Source: Sphingomonas sp. (GTDB lineage Bacteria > Pseudomonadota > Alphaproteobacteria > Sphingomonadales > Sphingomonadaceae). From it: a stretch of DNA of 64,000 nucleotides. The notes below the pieces were generated by a model that was not told the DNA's origin, did no database searches, and saw nothing but the letters and a program-made list of their open reading frames with translations. The translations under genes were made by a program, and so were the position numbers. Location: positions 1,640,995 through 1,704,994 of the forward strand of contig JAHBZH010000001.1 of the NCBI GenBank assembly GCA_019635535.1, read 5' to 3'. This document shows positions 20,420 through 28,860 of the stretch, one piece after another (position 1 is the stretch's first letter; each line of letters begins with the position of its first letter).

Positions 20420-22489
20420 ATGCGCCCGGACATCCTCAACCCGCTGTTCGCCGAAGTGGAGGTGCTGAAAGGCATCGGGCCGGCGCTCGCCAAGCCGCTA
20501 CACCGGCTGAAACTGGACCGGGTGGTGGACGTGCTGTTCCACCTGCCGGCGGGCTGGATCAACCGCAAGAAGGTGGCGCGGCTCGACGAGGCGGACGTGG
20601 GCCGGGTCATCACGATCGCGCTGACGGCGGTCGATTACCGGCAGAGCGGGGGGCGGGGGCCGTTTCGCGTCCATGCGACCGATGCGGGCGGGGACTACGT
20701 CACGCTCACCTATTTCCACAATCCCGGCTGGGCGAGGAAGCAATTGCCGCTGGGCGAGGCGCGGATCGTGTCCGGCAAGCTCGACCGCTACGGGCAGGAT
20801 TTGCAGATGGTCCATCCGGACCATGTGCTGCCGGTGGGCGAGGGGGCGGCGATCCCGGAGCGCGAGCCGGTCTATCCGCTGTCCGAGGGACTGACCAATC
20901 ACCGGCTGGGCGATCTCGCCGGGCAGGCGCTGGCACGGGTGCCGGAGCTGGCGGAGTGGATCGAGCCGAGTTTGAAGGCGCAGCGCGGCTGGCCCGATTG
21001 GGCCGAGGCGCTGGCGACGGCGCATCGCGATCCCGCGGCCGCTGCGGCGCGTGCGCGCCTCGCCTATGACGAGGTGTTCGCGAACCAGCTCGCGCTGACC
21101 CTGGTGCGGGCCTCCTCGCGTAGGCGGCGCGGGGTGCCGCTCCATGGCGACGGGCGGCTGCGCGAGATGCTGGACCTGCCTTATGCGCCGACCGGGGCGC
21201 AGCGGCGGGCGGTGGCGGAGATCGAAGGGGACCTGCAGCAGGAGACGCCGATGGTGCGGCTGCTGCAGGGCGATGTCGGGTCCGGCAAGACCCTGGTGGC
21301 GCTGATGGCGATGCTGGCGGCGGTCGAGGCGGGGGCGCAGGCGGCGTTGCTGGCGCCGACCGAGATCCTGGCGCGGCAACATCACGAGAACCTCTCGCGG
21401 CTGCTGGCGGGGTTGCCGGTGAACGTCGCGATCCTGACCGGGCGGGACAAGGGGCGCGCACGCGAATCCTGCCTGATGGGGCTGGCCGATGGGTCGATCC
21501 ATATCCTGATCGGCACGCATGCGATCTTCCAGGAAAAGGTCGCCTATAAGCGGCTCGGACTGGCGGTGGTGGACGAGCAGCACCGCTTCGGCGTGGCGCA
21601 GCGGATGATGCTGGCGGGCAAGGCGGAGCGTCCGCCGCATCTGCTGGTGATGACCGCGACGCCGATCCCGCGCACGCTGACCCTCACCCATTATGGCGAG
21701 ATGGACGTGAGCCGGCTCGACGAGATGCCGCCGGGGCGCATGGCCGTAGAGACCCGGGTGATGAACGAGGAGCGGCTAAGCGAGGTGGTGGACGGCCTCG
21801 GCCGCCATATCGCGGCGGGGCGGCAGGCTTATTGGGTGTGCCCTTTGGTCGAGGAAAGCGAGGCTCAGACTCCTTTTGGGGACCTCGCCGCCGCCGAGGA
21901 GCGGGCGCGGGTGCTGTCCATGCGCTTTCCCGGGCAGGTGGGCGTCGTCCACGGCCGGATGAAGGGGCCGGAGAAGGACGCGGTGATGGAGGCCTTCGCG
22001 GGCGGCCGCCTCGCCGTTTTGGTCGCGACCACGGTGATCGAGGTCGGCGTCGATGTGCCGAACGCGACCCTGATGATCGTCGAACATGCCGACCGCTTCG
22101 GGCTGGCGCAGCTCCACCAGCTCCGGGGACGGGTCGGGCGCGGCGACCAGCGCAGCGTCTGCCTGCTGCTGCGCGGCGGCGCGCTCAGCGAGACGGCGCG
22201 GGCGCGCCTCGCCCTGATGCGCGAGACCAATGACGGCTTTCGCATCGCCGAGGAGGATCTGCGGCTGCGCGGGGCGGGCGAGATATTGGGCACGCGCCAG
22301 TCGGGCGAGGAGCAGTTCCGCGTGGCCAGCCCCGAACAGGTCGCCGAACTGGCCCCCGCCGCGACGGACGATGCGCGATTGCTGGTCGATCGCGACGGCG
22401 GGCTGGAGGGCGAGCGGGGCCGGGCGGCGCGGGTGCTGCTCTACCTGATGGAGCGCGACGCGGCGGTGGGCTTGCTGCGCGGCGGGTAA
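20420..22489 (+). CDS. recG: ATP-dependent DNA helicase RecG
   Basis: RecG regresses stalled forks and processes Holliday junctions. The 689-residue protein has an N-terminal wedge/OB domain (residues 1-230, with LKGIGPALAKPLHRL and FHLPAGWINRK), then the helicase core: Walker A GDVGSGKTLVALMAM, AVVDEQHRFGVAQRM (II), MTATPIPRTLTLT (III), ATTVIEVGVDVPNATLMIV (V), QLRGRVGRGD (VI), and the TRG-like tail with RLRGAGEILGTRQSG. It is full length. The ATG at 20420 gives the normal N-terminus. It converges on tyrS across a palindromic hairpin. Confidence 0.96.
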   Translation: MRPDILNPLFAEVEVLKGIGPALAKPLHRLKLDRVVDVLFHLPAGWINRKKVARLDEADVGRVITIALTAVDYRQSGGRGPFRVHATDAGGDYVTLTYFHNPGWARKQLPLGEARIVSGKLDRYGQDLQMVHPDHVLPVGEGAAIPEREPVYPLSEGLTNHRLGDLAGQALARVPELAEWIEPSLKAQRGWPDWAEALATAHRDPAAAAARARLAYDEVFANQLALTLVRASSRRRRGVPLHGDGRLREMLDLPYAPTGAQRRAVAEIEGDLQQETPMVRLLQGDVGSGKTLVALMAMLAAVEAGAQAALLAPTEILARQHHENLSRLLAGLPVNVAILTGRDKGRARESCLMGLADGSIHILIGTHAIFQEKVAYKRLGLAVVDEQHRFGVAQRMMLAGKAERPPHLLVMTATPIPRTLTLTHYGEMDVSRLDEMPPGRMAVETRVMNEERLSEVVDGLGRHIAAGRQAYWVCPLVEESEAQTPFGDLAAAEERARVLSMRFPGQVGVVHGRMKGPEKDAVMEAFAGGRLAVLVATTVIEVGVDVPNATLMIVEHADRFGLAQLHQLRGRVGRGDQRSVCLLLRGGALSETARARLALMRETNDGFRIAEEDLRLRGAGEILGTRQSGEEQFRVASPEQVAELAPAATDDARLLVDRDGGLEGERGRAARVLLYLMERDAAVGLLRGG

Positions 22490-22490
22490 G

Positions 22491-22511
22491 TCCTCCCCGT
22501 TCCGGGGAGGA
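22491..22511. terminator. Perfect hairpin between convergent recG and tyrS
   Basis: TCCTCCCCG-TTC-CGGGGAGGA is a perfect 9-bp stem with a 3-base loop, filling the gap between the two stop codons. It equals the terminal hairpin of the class D repeats. Without a T-run it may act as a bidirectional transcript end or RNA stabiliser rather than a classic intrinsic terminator. Confidence 0.55.
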
Positions 22512-23729
22512 TCAGGCTTTCAGCAGGCCGTGCTTCTTCTTGCCGGCGGAGATGCGGACGTCGCCGGTCACTTCGATCGTGACGTCCTCGCCCGCCGTTT
22601 CGCCGTCGATGCGGGCGCCGCCCTGCTCGATCAGGCGGCGGGCCTCCTTCTTGGAGGCGACGAGGCCGAGGCCGACGAGGGCATCGACCAGGCTGATCCC
22701 GCCCAGCACGCGCAGGGTGGGGAGGTCGGCGCCGGCCGTGCCCTCCTCGAAGGTCAGCCTCGCGGTTTCGGCGGCGGCCTTCGCGGCATCCAAGCCGTGC
22801 AGCATGGCGGTGGCGGCGTCGGCGAGGGCCTTCTTGGCCTCGTTGATCTCGGCGCCGTCCAGCACCGCCAGCCGGGCGATCTCGTCGAGCGGCAGATCGG
22901 TGAACAGCTTCAGGAAGCGGCCGACATCGGCATCCTGCGTGTTCCGCCAGAACTGCCAGTAATCATAGGGGGCGAGCTGGTCCGCGTTGAGCCAGATCGC
23001 GCCTTTCTCGGTCTTGCCCATCTTGCCGCCGTCGGCGGTGGTGATGAGCGGGGTGGTGATGCCGAACACCTCGACGCCGTCCATCCGCCGGGTCAGCTCG
23101 ATGCCGTTGACGATATTGCCCCATTGATCGGAGCCGCCCATCTGCAGCCGGCAGGCGGCGCGGCGGGAGAGCTCGCGGAAATCGTAGCCCTGCAGGATCA
23201 TGTAGTTGAATTCGAGGAAGCTCAGCGACTGCTCGCGGTCGAGCCGGAGCTTCACGCTGTCGAAGCTGAGCATCCGGTTGACCGAGAAATGCTGCCCGAC
23301 CTCGCGCAGGAAGGGGATATATTCGAGCTTGTCGAGCCAGTCGGCATTGTCGAGCATGACGGCGTCGGTGGGCCCGTCGCCGAAGGTCAGGAAGCTTTCG
23401 AAGACCCGCTTGATCGAGGCGATGTTGGCGTTGATCGCCTCGGGCGTGAGCATCCGCCGCGCCTCGTCCTTGAAGCTCGGATCGCCGATCTTCGACGTGC
23501 CGCCGCCCATCAGCACGATCGGCTTGTGCCCGGCCTGCTGGAGCCGACGCAGCATCATGATCTGCACCAGGGAGCCGACATGGAGCGACGGCGCGGTCGC
23601 GTCGAAGCCGATATAGCCGGGCACGATCTCCTTCGCCGCGAGCGCGTCGAGCGCCGCCGCGTCGGTCATCTGATGGACATAACCTCGCGCGGAGAGCAGG
23701 TTCAGCAGATCGGATTTGTATTCGGTCAT
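22512..23729 (-). CDS. tyrS: Tyrosyl-tRNA synthetase
   Basis: The enzyme charges tRNA-Tyr with tyrosine. The 405-residue protein has the class I HIGH-type motif as LHVGS (residues 49-53), the tyrosine pocket ([20 protein letters not shown]) and the KMSKS-type loop as [12 protein letters not shown]-terminal S4 RNA-binding domain follows ([22 protein letters not shown]). The variant HVGS/KMGKT belongs to the TyrRS clade common in proteobacteria. The ATG at 23729 is preferred to a GTG at 23756 because it matches the family N-terminus. A class A repeat precedes it. Confidence 0.95.
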   Translation of the reverse strand: MTEYKSDLLNLLSARGYVHQMTDAAALDALAAKEIVPGYIGFDATAPSLHVGSLVQIMMLRRLQQAGHKPIVLMGGGTSKIGDPSFKDEARRMLTPEAINANIASIKRVFESFLTFGDGPTDAVMLDNADWLDKLEYIPFLREVGQHFSVNRMLSFDSVKLRLDREQSLSFLEFNYMILQGYDFRELSRRAACRLQMGGSDQWGNIVNGIELTRRMDGVEVFGITTPLITTADGGKMGKTEKGAIWLNADQLAPYDYWQFWRNTQDADVGRFLKLFTDLPLDEIARLAVLDGAEINEAKKALADAATAMLHGLDAAKAAAETARLTFEEGTAGADLPTLRVLGGISLVDALVGLGLVASKKEARRLIEQGGARIDGETAGEDVTIEVTGDVRISAGKKKHGLLKA

Positions 23730-23762
23730 GGCGGGAGCGTGCTTAGCGACACGCACCCTTCA

Positions 23763-23854
23763 CGTCATCCCCGCGCACGCGGGGATCCCGCTTCTTTCTT
23801 GCGGCGGCCGATAAGGGAAGGTTAGCTGGATTCCCGCGTTCGCGGGAATGACGG
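23763..23854. repeat. Palindromic repeat, class A
   Basis: Two outward hairpins (cgtcatccccgcgcacgcggggat and ggattcccgcgttcgcgggaatgacg) flank a short centre, between tyrS and the DOMON-like gene. Same family as 56826-56926. Confidence 0.85.
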
Positions 23855-23895
23855 GAGGATATGGTCGTCATCCTGCATCTGGAAGCCGAGACGCC

Positions 23896-24435
23896 ATGAA
23901 CATGATGCTGAAGCTTGTTCCGCATCCGGGTTTCCCGCCGAAGCGGATAACCGGCGTGGGAGTCCAGTTGGCTTGGGACCAGCAAGGTACGCTCTGGCTG
24001 GAATATTGCGTGCATGGTGCCGAGGCGTTGGCGTTGCCGCCCGAGGCCGATCCACGCCGCGCTGACGGGTTGTGGAAGACGACATGCTTTGAACTCTTCT
24101 GCACGAAGCCTGATATGGCGGGCTATTATGAGTTCAACTTTTCGCCGTCGTTCGAGTGGGCTGCCTATGCTTTCGAAGGCTATCGAACAGGGATGCAGGA
24201 ACTCTCCGCGGAAGATCCGGAAATCCAAATGTCTTCAACGGGCAAACATTTCTTCCTCGCCGCCGAACCCTGGCCGCCCGAACTGCTGCGGGGTGCAACC
24301 AGGCTCGCGCCCACCGCCGTGATCGAGGAAACCGACGGCACCAAATCCTATTGGGCGCTCGCCCATCCCGATCCGGAGAGGCCGGATTTCCATCATCCCG
24401 GCGGATTTATACACGAACTGCCGCCCTCGGATTGA
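23896..24435 (+). CDS. DOMON-like domain protein
   Basis: The 179-residue protein has the sequence pattern of the DOMON-like / carbohydrate-binding-9 fold: beta strands around WLEYCVHGAE, then LWKTTCFELFCTKPDMAGYYEFNFSPSFEWAAYAFEGYR, the hallmark strands of the family. No signal peptide is visible, so it is probably cytoplasmic. The ATG at 23896 follows GGAAG at ten bases. It is followed by the NamZ muramidase gene with only a repeat between, an arrangement I associate with sphingomonads. The ligand is unknown; sugar or heme binding is possible from the fold alone. Confidence 0.8.
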   Translation: MNMMLKLVPHPGFPPKRITGVGVQLAWDQQGTLWLEYCVHGAEALALPPEADPRRADGLWKTTCFELFCTKPDMAGYYEFNFSPSFEWAAYAFEGYRTGMQELSAEDPEIQMSSTGKHFFLAAEPWPPELLRGATRLAPTAVIEETDGTKSYWALAHPDPERPDFHHPGGFIHELPPSD

Positions 24436-24438
24436 ATT

Positions 24439-24523
24439 CGTCATTGCGAGGAGCGGAGCGACGCGGCAATCCAGACCTTCGTTCCGCCCACCACTGGATT
24501 GCTTCGCTGCGCTCGCAATGACG
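24439..24523. repeat. Palindromic repeat, class B
   Basis: cgtcattgcgaggagcgg pairs with cgctcgcaatgacg and gcaatccag/ctggattgc form the inner arms, as at 19984-20068. The ATG of the downstream muramidase lies inside the right arm (caATGacg). Confidence 0.85.
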
Positions 24524-25726
24524 ACATCTCTCACATTCGGCATCGACCGGCTGCTCGCCGATCCCGGACTGCGCAAGCCGCTCGAAGGCAAGCGCGTCGC
24601 GCTGCTCGCGCACCCCGCTTCGGTGACGGCGGACCTGACGCATAGCCTGGACGCCCTGGTCGCGGTGGGGCTGAATGTCTCCGCCCTGTTCGGGCCGCAG
24701 CATGGCGTGCGCGGCGATCTTCAGGACAATATGATGGAATCGCCGGATTATACCGATCCGACCTACGGCATGCCGGTGTTCAGCCTCTATGGCGAGGTGC
24801 GCCGGCCGCGCGGGCAGTGGATGGGCACGTTCGACGTGCTGCTGGTCGACCTGCAGGACGTGGGCTGCCGCATCTACACCTTCGTGACGACCCTGCTCTA
24901 CGTGCTGGAGGCGGCGGCCGAGCATGGCAAGACGGTGTGGGTGCTGGATCGGCCCAATCCGGCGGGGCGGCCGATCGAAGGGCTGACTTTGCGGCCGGGC
25001 TGGGAGAGCTTCGTCGGGGCGGGGCCGATGCCGATGCGGCACGGGATGACGCTCGGCGAACTGGGGCATTGGTTCATCGATCATTTCAAGCTGGACGTGG
25101 AGTATCACGTCGTCGCGATGGAGGGTTGGCGGTCCAATGAAGCGCCGGGCTTCGGCTGGCCGCCGGAGCGGGTGTGGATCAATCCCAGCCCCAATGCCGC
25201 GAACGTCAACATGGCGCGCGCCTATGCCGGCACGGTGATGCTGGAGGGCACGAATTTGAGCGAGGGCCGGGGGACGACCCGGCCGCTCGAATTGTTCGGC
25301 GCGCCGGACATCGACGCGCGGGCGGTGATCGCGAAGATGCGGGAGCTGGCGCCGCACTGGCTGGCGGGCGGTGCGTTGCGCGACATGTGGTTCCAGCCGA
25401 CCTTCCACAAGCATGTCGGCGAATTGTGCGCCGGCATCTTCATCCATGCCGAGGGGCCGGGCTACGATCATGCGGCGTTCCGGCCCTGGCGGCTCCAGGC
25501 GCTCGGCTTCAAGGCGATCCGCGCGCTCCGGCCGGATTACGAATTGTGGCGCGATTTCCCTTACGAATATGAGTTCGGCAAGCTCGCCATCGACGTCATC
25601 AACGGTTCGCCGCTCTTGCGCGAATGGGTGGACGACGACGGCGCCACGCCCGCCGACCTCGACGCGCTGACCGTGCCGGACGAACAGGCATGGGACGAGG
25701 TCCGGCGGCCCTTCCTGCTCTACTGA
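24518..25726 (+). CDS. Exo-beta-N-acetylmuramidase NamZ-family protein (DUF1343)
   Basis: The 402-residue protein matches the DUF1343 family, whose Bacillus member NamZ (YbbC) is an exo-acting N-acetylmuramidase that releases MurNAc from peptidoglycan fragments. Conserved blocks seen: GKRVALLAHPASV, LFGPQHGVRGDLQDNM, PVFSLYG, DVLLVDLQDVGCRIYTFVTTLLYVLEAA, VLDRPNPAGRPIEG, GTNLSEGRGTTRPLELFGAPDID. No signal peptide is visible, so it probably works on recycled muropeptides in the cytoplasm. The start ATG is contributed by the end of a class B repeat; the first conserved residues begin about five codons later. It follows the DOMON-like gene. Confidence 0.88.
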   Translation: MTTSLTFGIDRLLADPGLRKPLEGKRVALLAHPASVTADLTHSLDALVAVGLNVSALFGPQHGVRGDLQDNMMESPDYTDPTYGMPVFSLYGEVRRPRGQWMGTFDVLLVDLQDVGCRIYTFVTTLLYVLEAAAEHGKTVWVLDRPNPAGRPIEGLTLRPGWESFVGAGPMPMRHGMTLGELGHWFIDHFKLDVEYHVVAMEGWRSNEAPGFGWPPERVWINPSPNAANVNMARAYAGTVMLEGTNLSEGRGTTRPLELFGAPDIDARAVIAKMRELAPHWLAGGALRDMWFQPTFHKHVGELCAGIFIHAEGPGYDHAAFRPWRLQALGFKAIRALRPDYELWRDFPYEYEFGKLAIDVINGSPLLREWVDDDGATPADLDALTVPDEQAWDEVRRPFLLY

Positions 25727-25761
25727 CGGCTGGAATTCGGCCGATGCGGATGGAACACCCC

Positions 25762-25849
25762 CCGTTCGCCCTGAGCCTGTCGAAGGGCTGTCCTTTCTTT
25801 TTGTGTCTGAAAAGAAAGGACAGGGCTTCGACAAGCTCAGGGCGAACGG
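25762..25849. repeat. Long palindromic repeat, class C, likely terminator between convergent genes
   Basis: ccgttcgccctgagc...tcgaagggctgtcctttct pairs with aaaggacagggcttcgac...gctcagggcgaacgg, an 88-bp near-perfect hairpin followed by GTGTTTTG. It fills the gap between namZ and the convergent sulfotransferase gene. Confidence 0.8.
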
Positions 25850-25873
25850 TGTTTTGATTCAGGTCAACCGAAT

Positions 25874-27115
25874 CTAGACCGGCAGCGCCATCAACGGCGC
25901 CAGCCATGCGGCGCCGCGCGCCAGCGCCTCGCGGCTCAGCCCGAACTGCTCCAGCGTGTAAAGATGCCCGTGATGCGCCCGCGCGCCGGCGACATAGGCC
26001 GCCATGCGCGCGCGAACCTGGGGAGTCAGTTCCATGCCCAGGAAGGCATAGACGCGCGCCATCTCGCTTTCCCAGCATGCGTCCATCGCCTCGCAGGCGA
26101 TGTCGAGCTGCGGCACGTCCGGCCGCGCGGCGCGGGCGGCGGCGGTGCGTTCCCGCCGCAGTCGCGTCTTGCGCAGCCATTCGCGGCCGATCCATCCGCG
26201 GTCGGCGCTGTCCGACTGGATGCGCATCTGGTGCCAGACGAGCGAGGCGGAGGAGGCGACCACCCGCTCGGTATCGCGATCGAGGCAGAGCAGCCGCGCG
26301 TCGGGGAAGGCCGCGAGCAGGGACGGCAGGTCCTGCATGAATTGCGGGGCCTTCAGCACCCAGGGGCGGTCCGCCGGTTCCCTGCGCGCCCAGCCGATCG
26401 TCTGGAGCAAAGCGCGGAATTCGCGGTAGAGCCAGTCCGTGTCGGCCTCTTCCCACCAGCGGGTGAAGGCGGGCACGCGCCATTGCGCCTCGAACTGGGC
26501 GGAGCCGAAGGAGAAGCCGAACAGGCCGAATTCCTCGTCCGGGTCCTTCGCCTTCATCGGGTGGATGGCGGCGACATCCGGGTTGAAGAGTTTCAGCGCC
26601 GCGATGCTGGCGCTGGTCCTGATCGCGCGGCCCGGCGCGGGGACCGGGTGCAGCGATTCATAAAGCCGCGTATGGGCGAGTCGCGGATCGCAGGCGAGCA
26701 GGCGCTGCAGCCGGGTCGTGCCGGAACGCATCGGCCCGAGGATCACGATCGGCGCGGGGATCGGCCGGGCGAGGATTTCGGGGCGCTTTTCCCACAGCCG
26801 GACGGCGCGGATGCGCGCGCGCAGGGCATCGACGATCTGCCCGTGCGCCATGGCGAGACCGAGCGGATTGAGATCGGCCTCCTCGCGCAGCGACCGGACG
26901 AGCAATTCGAACGGCGCGCGCCATTCCCGTGCGCGACCTAGCGCCGCGCGTGGCTTGCCCCTCAGCGCCGTCGCCTCGAACAGAGCCGGCTCCAGCCGCG
27001 GGCGCGGCAGCACCTTCGCCTCCCACGCCCGGGCCAGGCCGCGATTGGCGAGATTGGCGGCGCGCGACGGCGCGTCGGAAGAGCGCGTTCTCGATTCAGC
27101 CGGTGCCGCCGTCAT
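25874..27115 (-). CDS. Sulfotransferase-family protein
   Basis: The 413-residue protein belongs to the large bacterial sulfotransferase clan (Sulfotransfer_3), which uses PAPS as sulfate donor. The 5'-phosphosulfate-binding loop is ILGPMRSGTTRLQRLLACD (about residues 146-164), and the 3'-phosphate-binding region is LLCLDRDTERVVASSASLV. The N-terminal 100 residues are helical. The ATG at 27115 is preferred to one at 27145, because AGGGGATG precedes it while the other has only pyrimidines upstream. The acceptor is unknown: lipid, glycan or peptide are all possible. It stands alone between a repeat and the VWA gene. Confidence 0.82.
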   Translation of the reverse strand: MTAAPAESRTRSSDAPSRAANLANRGLARAWEAKVLPRPRLEPALFEATALRGKPRAALGRAREWRAPFELLVRSLREEADLNPLGLAMAHGQIVDALRARIRAVRLWEKRPEILARPIPAPIVILGPMRSGTTRLQRLLACDPRLAHTRLYESLHPVPAPGRAIRTSASIAALKLFNPDVAAIHPMKAKDPDEEFGLFGFSFGSAQFEAQWRVPAFTRWWEEADTDWLYREFRALLQTIGWARREPADRPWVLKAPQFMQDLPSLLAAFPDARLLCLDRDTERVVASSASLVWHQMRIQSDSADRGWIGREWLRKTRLRRERTAAARAARPDVPQLDIACEAMDACWESEMARVYAFLGMELTPQVRARMAAYVAGARAHHGHLYTLEQFGLSREALARGAAWLAPLMALPV

Positions 27116-27195
27116 CGCATCCCCTGTTCGCGCATAATCTTGCATGAAAGGGGGAGGGAATCGCAAGATCGTTGCGCGGAGAAAGGGATGAAGGG

Positions 27196-28374
27196 TCAGT
27201 TCTTCCGGCTCAAAGTCCGCATCGCGTCGTCGAGGCCGGCCAGCGTGAGCGGGTACATGCGGTCCTGCATGAGCTGGCGGACCACGCCGATCGAGCTGGT
27301 ATAGCCCCAATATTTCTCCGCGACCGGATTGAGCCAGACGGCGGCGGGGTAGGTGTTGGTCATCCGCTGGAGCCAGACGGCGCCCGCCTCCTCGTTGAAA
27401 TGCTCGACCGAGCCGCCCGGATGGGTGATCTCGTAGGGGCTCATCGAGGCGTCGCCGACGAAGACCAGTTTGTAGTCGTGGCCGAATTTATGAAGCACGT
27501 CCCACAGCGGCGTGCGCTCGGTGAAGCGGCGGCGATTGTCCTTCCACACCGCCTCGTAAGGGCAATTGTGGAAATAGAAGAATTCGAGATTCTTGAACTC
27601 GGCCGTCGCCGCGCTGAACAGTTCCTCGACCAGCCTGATATGCGGGTCCATCGAGCCGCCCACGTCGAGGAAAAGCAGCAGCTTCACCGCGTTGTGCCGC
27701 TCCGGGCGCATCCGGATGTCGAGCCAGCCGCGCCGGGCGGTGCCGTCGATCGTCGCGTCCAGGTCCAGCTCGTCGGCCGCGCCGTCGCGGGCGAAGCGGC
27801 GCAGGCGGCGGAGCGCCACCTTGATGTTGCGGGTGCCGAGCTCGACCTCGTTGTCGAGGTTGCGGAACTCGCGCTTGTCCCAGACCTTGATCGCCCGCTT
27901 GTTGCGGCTCTCCCCGCCGATCCGCACGCCTTCGGGATTGAAGCCCGAATTGCCGTAGGGACTGGTGCCGCCGGTGCCGATCCATTTGGAGCCGCCCTGG
28001 TGGCGCCCCTGCTGCTCCTCGAGCCGCTTCTTCAGCGTCTCCATGATCTCCTCCCAGGAGCCGAGCGACTCGATCTCTTCCATCTGCTCCGGGGTCAGAT
28101 AGAGCTCGGCGACCGCCTTCAGCCACTCCTCCGGGATCGGCGCCTCTTCGGTGCCGTAACTCGCCTCCAGCCCCTTGAAGACCTTGCCGAACACCTGGTC
28201 GAAGCGATCGAGCAGGCCCTCGTCCTTCACGAAGGTGGCGCGCGCCAGATAATAGAAATCCTCCGGCCGCGCGGCGATCACTTCGGCGTCCAGCGCCTCC
28301 AGCAAAGTCAGATGCTCTTTCAGGGAGGCGGGAATCCCCGCGGCGCGCAGCTCGTCGACGAAGGAGAAGAACAT
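27196..28374 (-). CDS. VWA-domain CoxE-like protein
   Basis: The 392-residue cytosolic protein has an N-terminal helical part, a basic linker, and a von Willebrand A domain at about 225-390 whose metal site reads LFLDVGGSMDPH, the DxGxS form of MIDAS used by the CoxE family. KLVFVGDASMSPYEI is the second conserved site. Proteins of this family work with a MoxR AAA+ ATPase as a chaperone pair for inserting metal or activating enzymes. The partner moxR lies 5 kb away, although the two are usually adjacent. The ATG at 28374 is chosen over a TTG two codons upstream. Confidence 0.88.
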   Translation of the reverse strand: MFFSFVDELRAAGIPASLKEHLTLLEALDAEVIAARPEDFYYLARATFVKDEGLLDRFDQVFGKVFKGLEASYGTEEAPIPEEWLKAVAELYLTPEQMEEIESLGSWEEIMETLKKRLEEQQGRHQGGSKWIGTGGTSPYGNSGFNPEGVRIGGESRNKRAIKVWDKREFRNLDNEVELGTRNIKVALRRLRRFARDGAADELDLDATIDGTARRGWLDIRMRPERHNAVKLLLFLDVGGSMDPHIRLVEELFSAATAEFKNLEFFYFHNCPYEAVWKDNRRRFTERTPLWDVLHKFGHDYKLVFVGDASMSPYEITHPGGSVEHFNEEAGAVWLQRMTNTYPAAVWLNPVAEKYWGYTSSIGVVRQLMQDRMYPLTLAGLDDAMRTLSRKN

Positions 28375-28418
28375 GGGCAACGCTTCTAACGCAGACCCGC
28401 GCGCGGGTCACCAGACCG

Positions 28419-28715
28419 CTAACGCCACGACAGCCCGCCGAATATGAGGATCAGCAGGATCAGCCCAGAGCCTATCGCCGGCAAGACGACCGGCATCAGG
28501 ATCACCGCAGCAAGGACGGTATTTCCGAGCCTGTGCACGGCGACTGAAACCGCGATAATGCCCCAGGCCAGCGGAACGAAGAAGAAGGGAAGGCTGGCAT
28601 CGTAATACCCCATAGCCCACGCAAGAATGCCGCCGCCCGCCTCCCCCCACAATGTGAAGAAGGTCAGCACGGCAGCGGCGATGACGGCGATACCCAGAAC
28701 GATGCGATAGGTCAT
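28419..28715 (-). CDS. Small integral membrane protein, unknown
   Basis: The 98-residue protein has three predicted membrane segments: YRIVLGIAVIAAAVLTFFTLW, PFFFVPLAWGIIAVSVAVHRL and VLAAVILMPVVLPAIGSGLILLILI. Almost no soluble domain is left. It is transcribed toward the VWA gene, 44 bases away, so the two may be co-transcribed. Composition is slightly lower in GC than the neighbours. No family is recognised. Confidence 0.65.
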   Translation of the reverse strand: MTYRIVLGIAVIAAAVLTFFTLWGEAGGGILAWAMGYYDASLPFFFVPLAWGIIAVSVAVHRLGNTVLAAVILMPVVLPAIGSGLILLILIFGGLSWR

Positions 28716-28860
28716 GGCCACAGCCCTGATCGAGATCGTTCCGCCGCGATAACAAAACAAATCGCTCGCGCCCAGCAGCGTATCGGCAAAGCCGTGGTTA
28801 ACGTCCTTTCAACCAATTCGCCTTAGCCAGTCCGCACGCGAGATTAGAGGGGATTACGGG

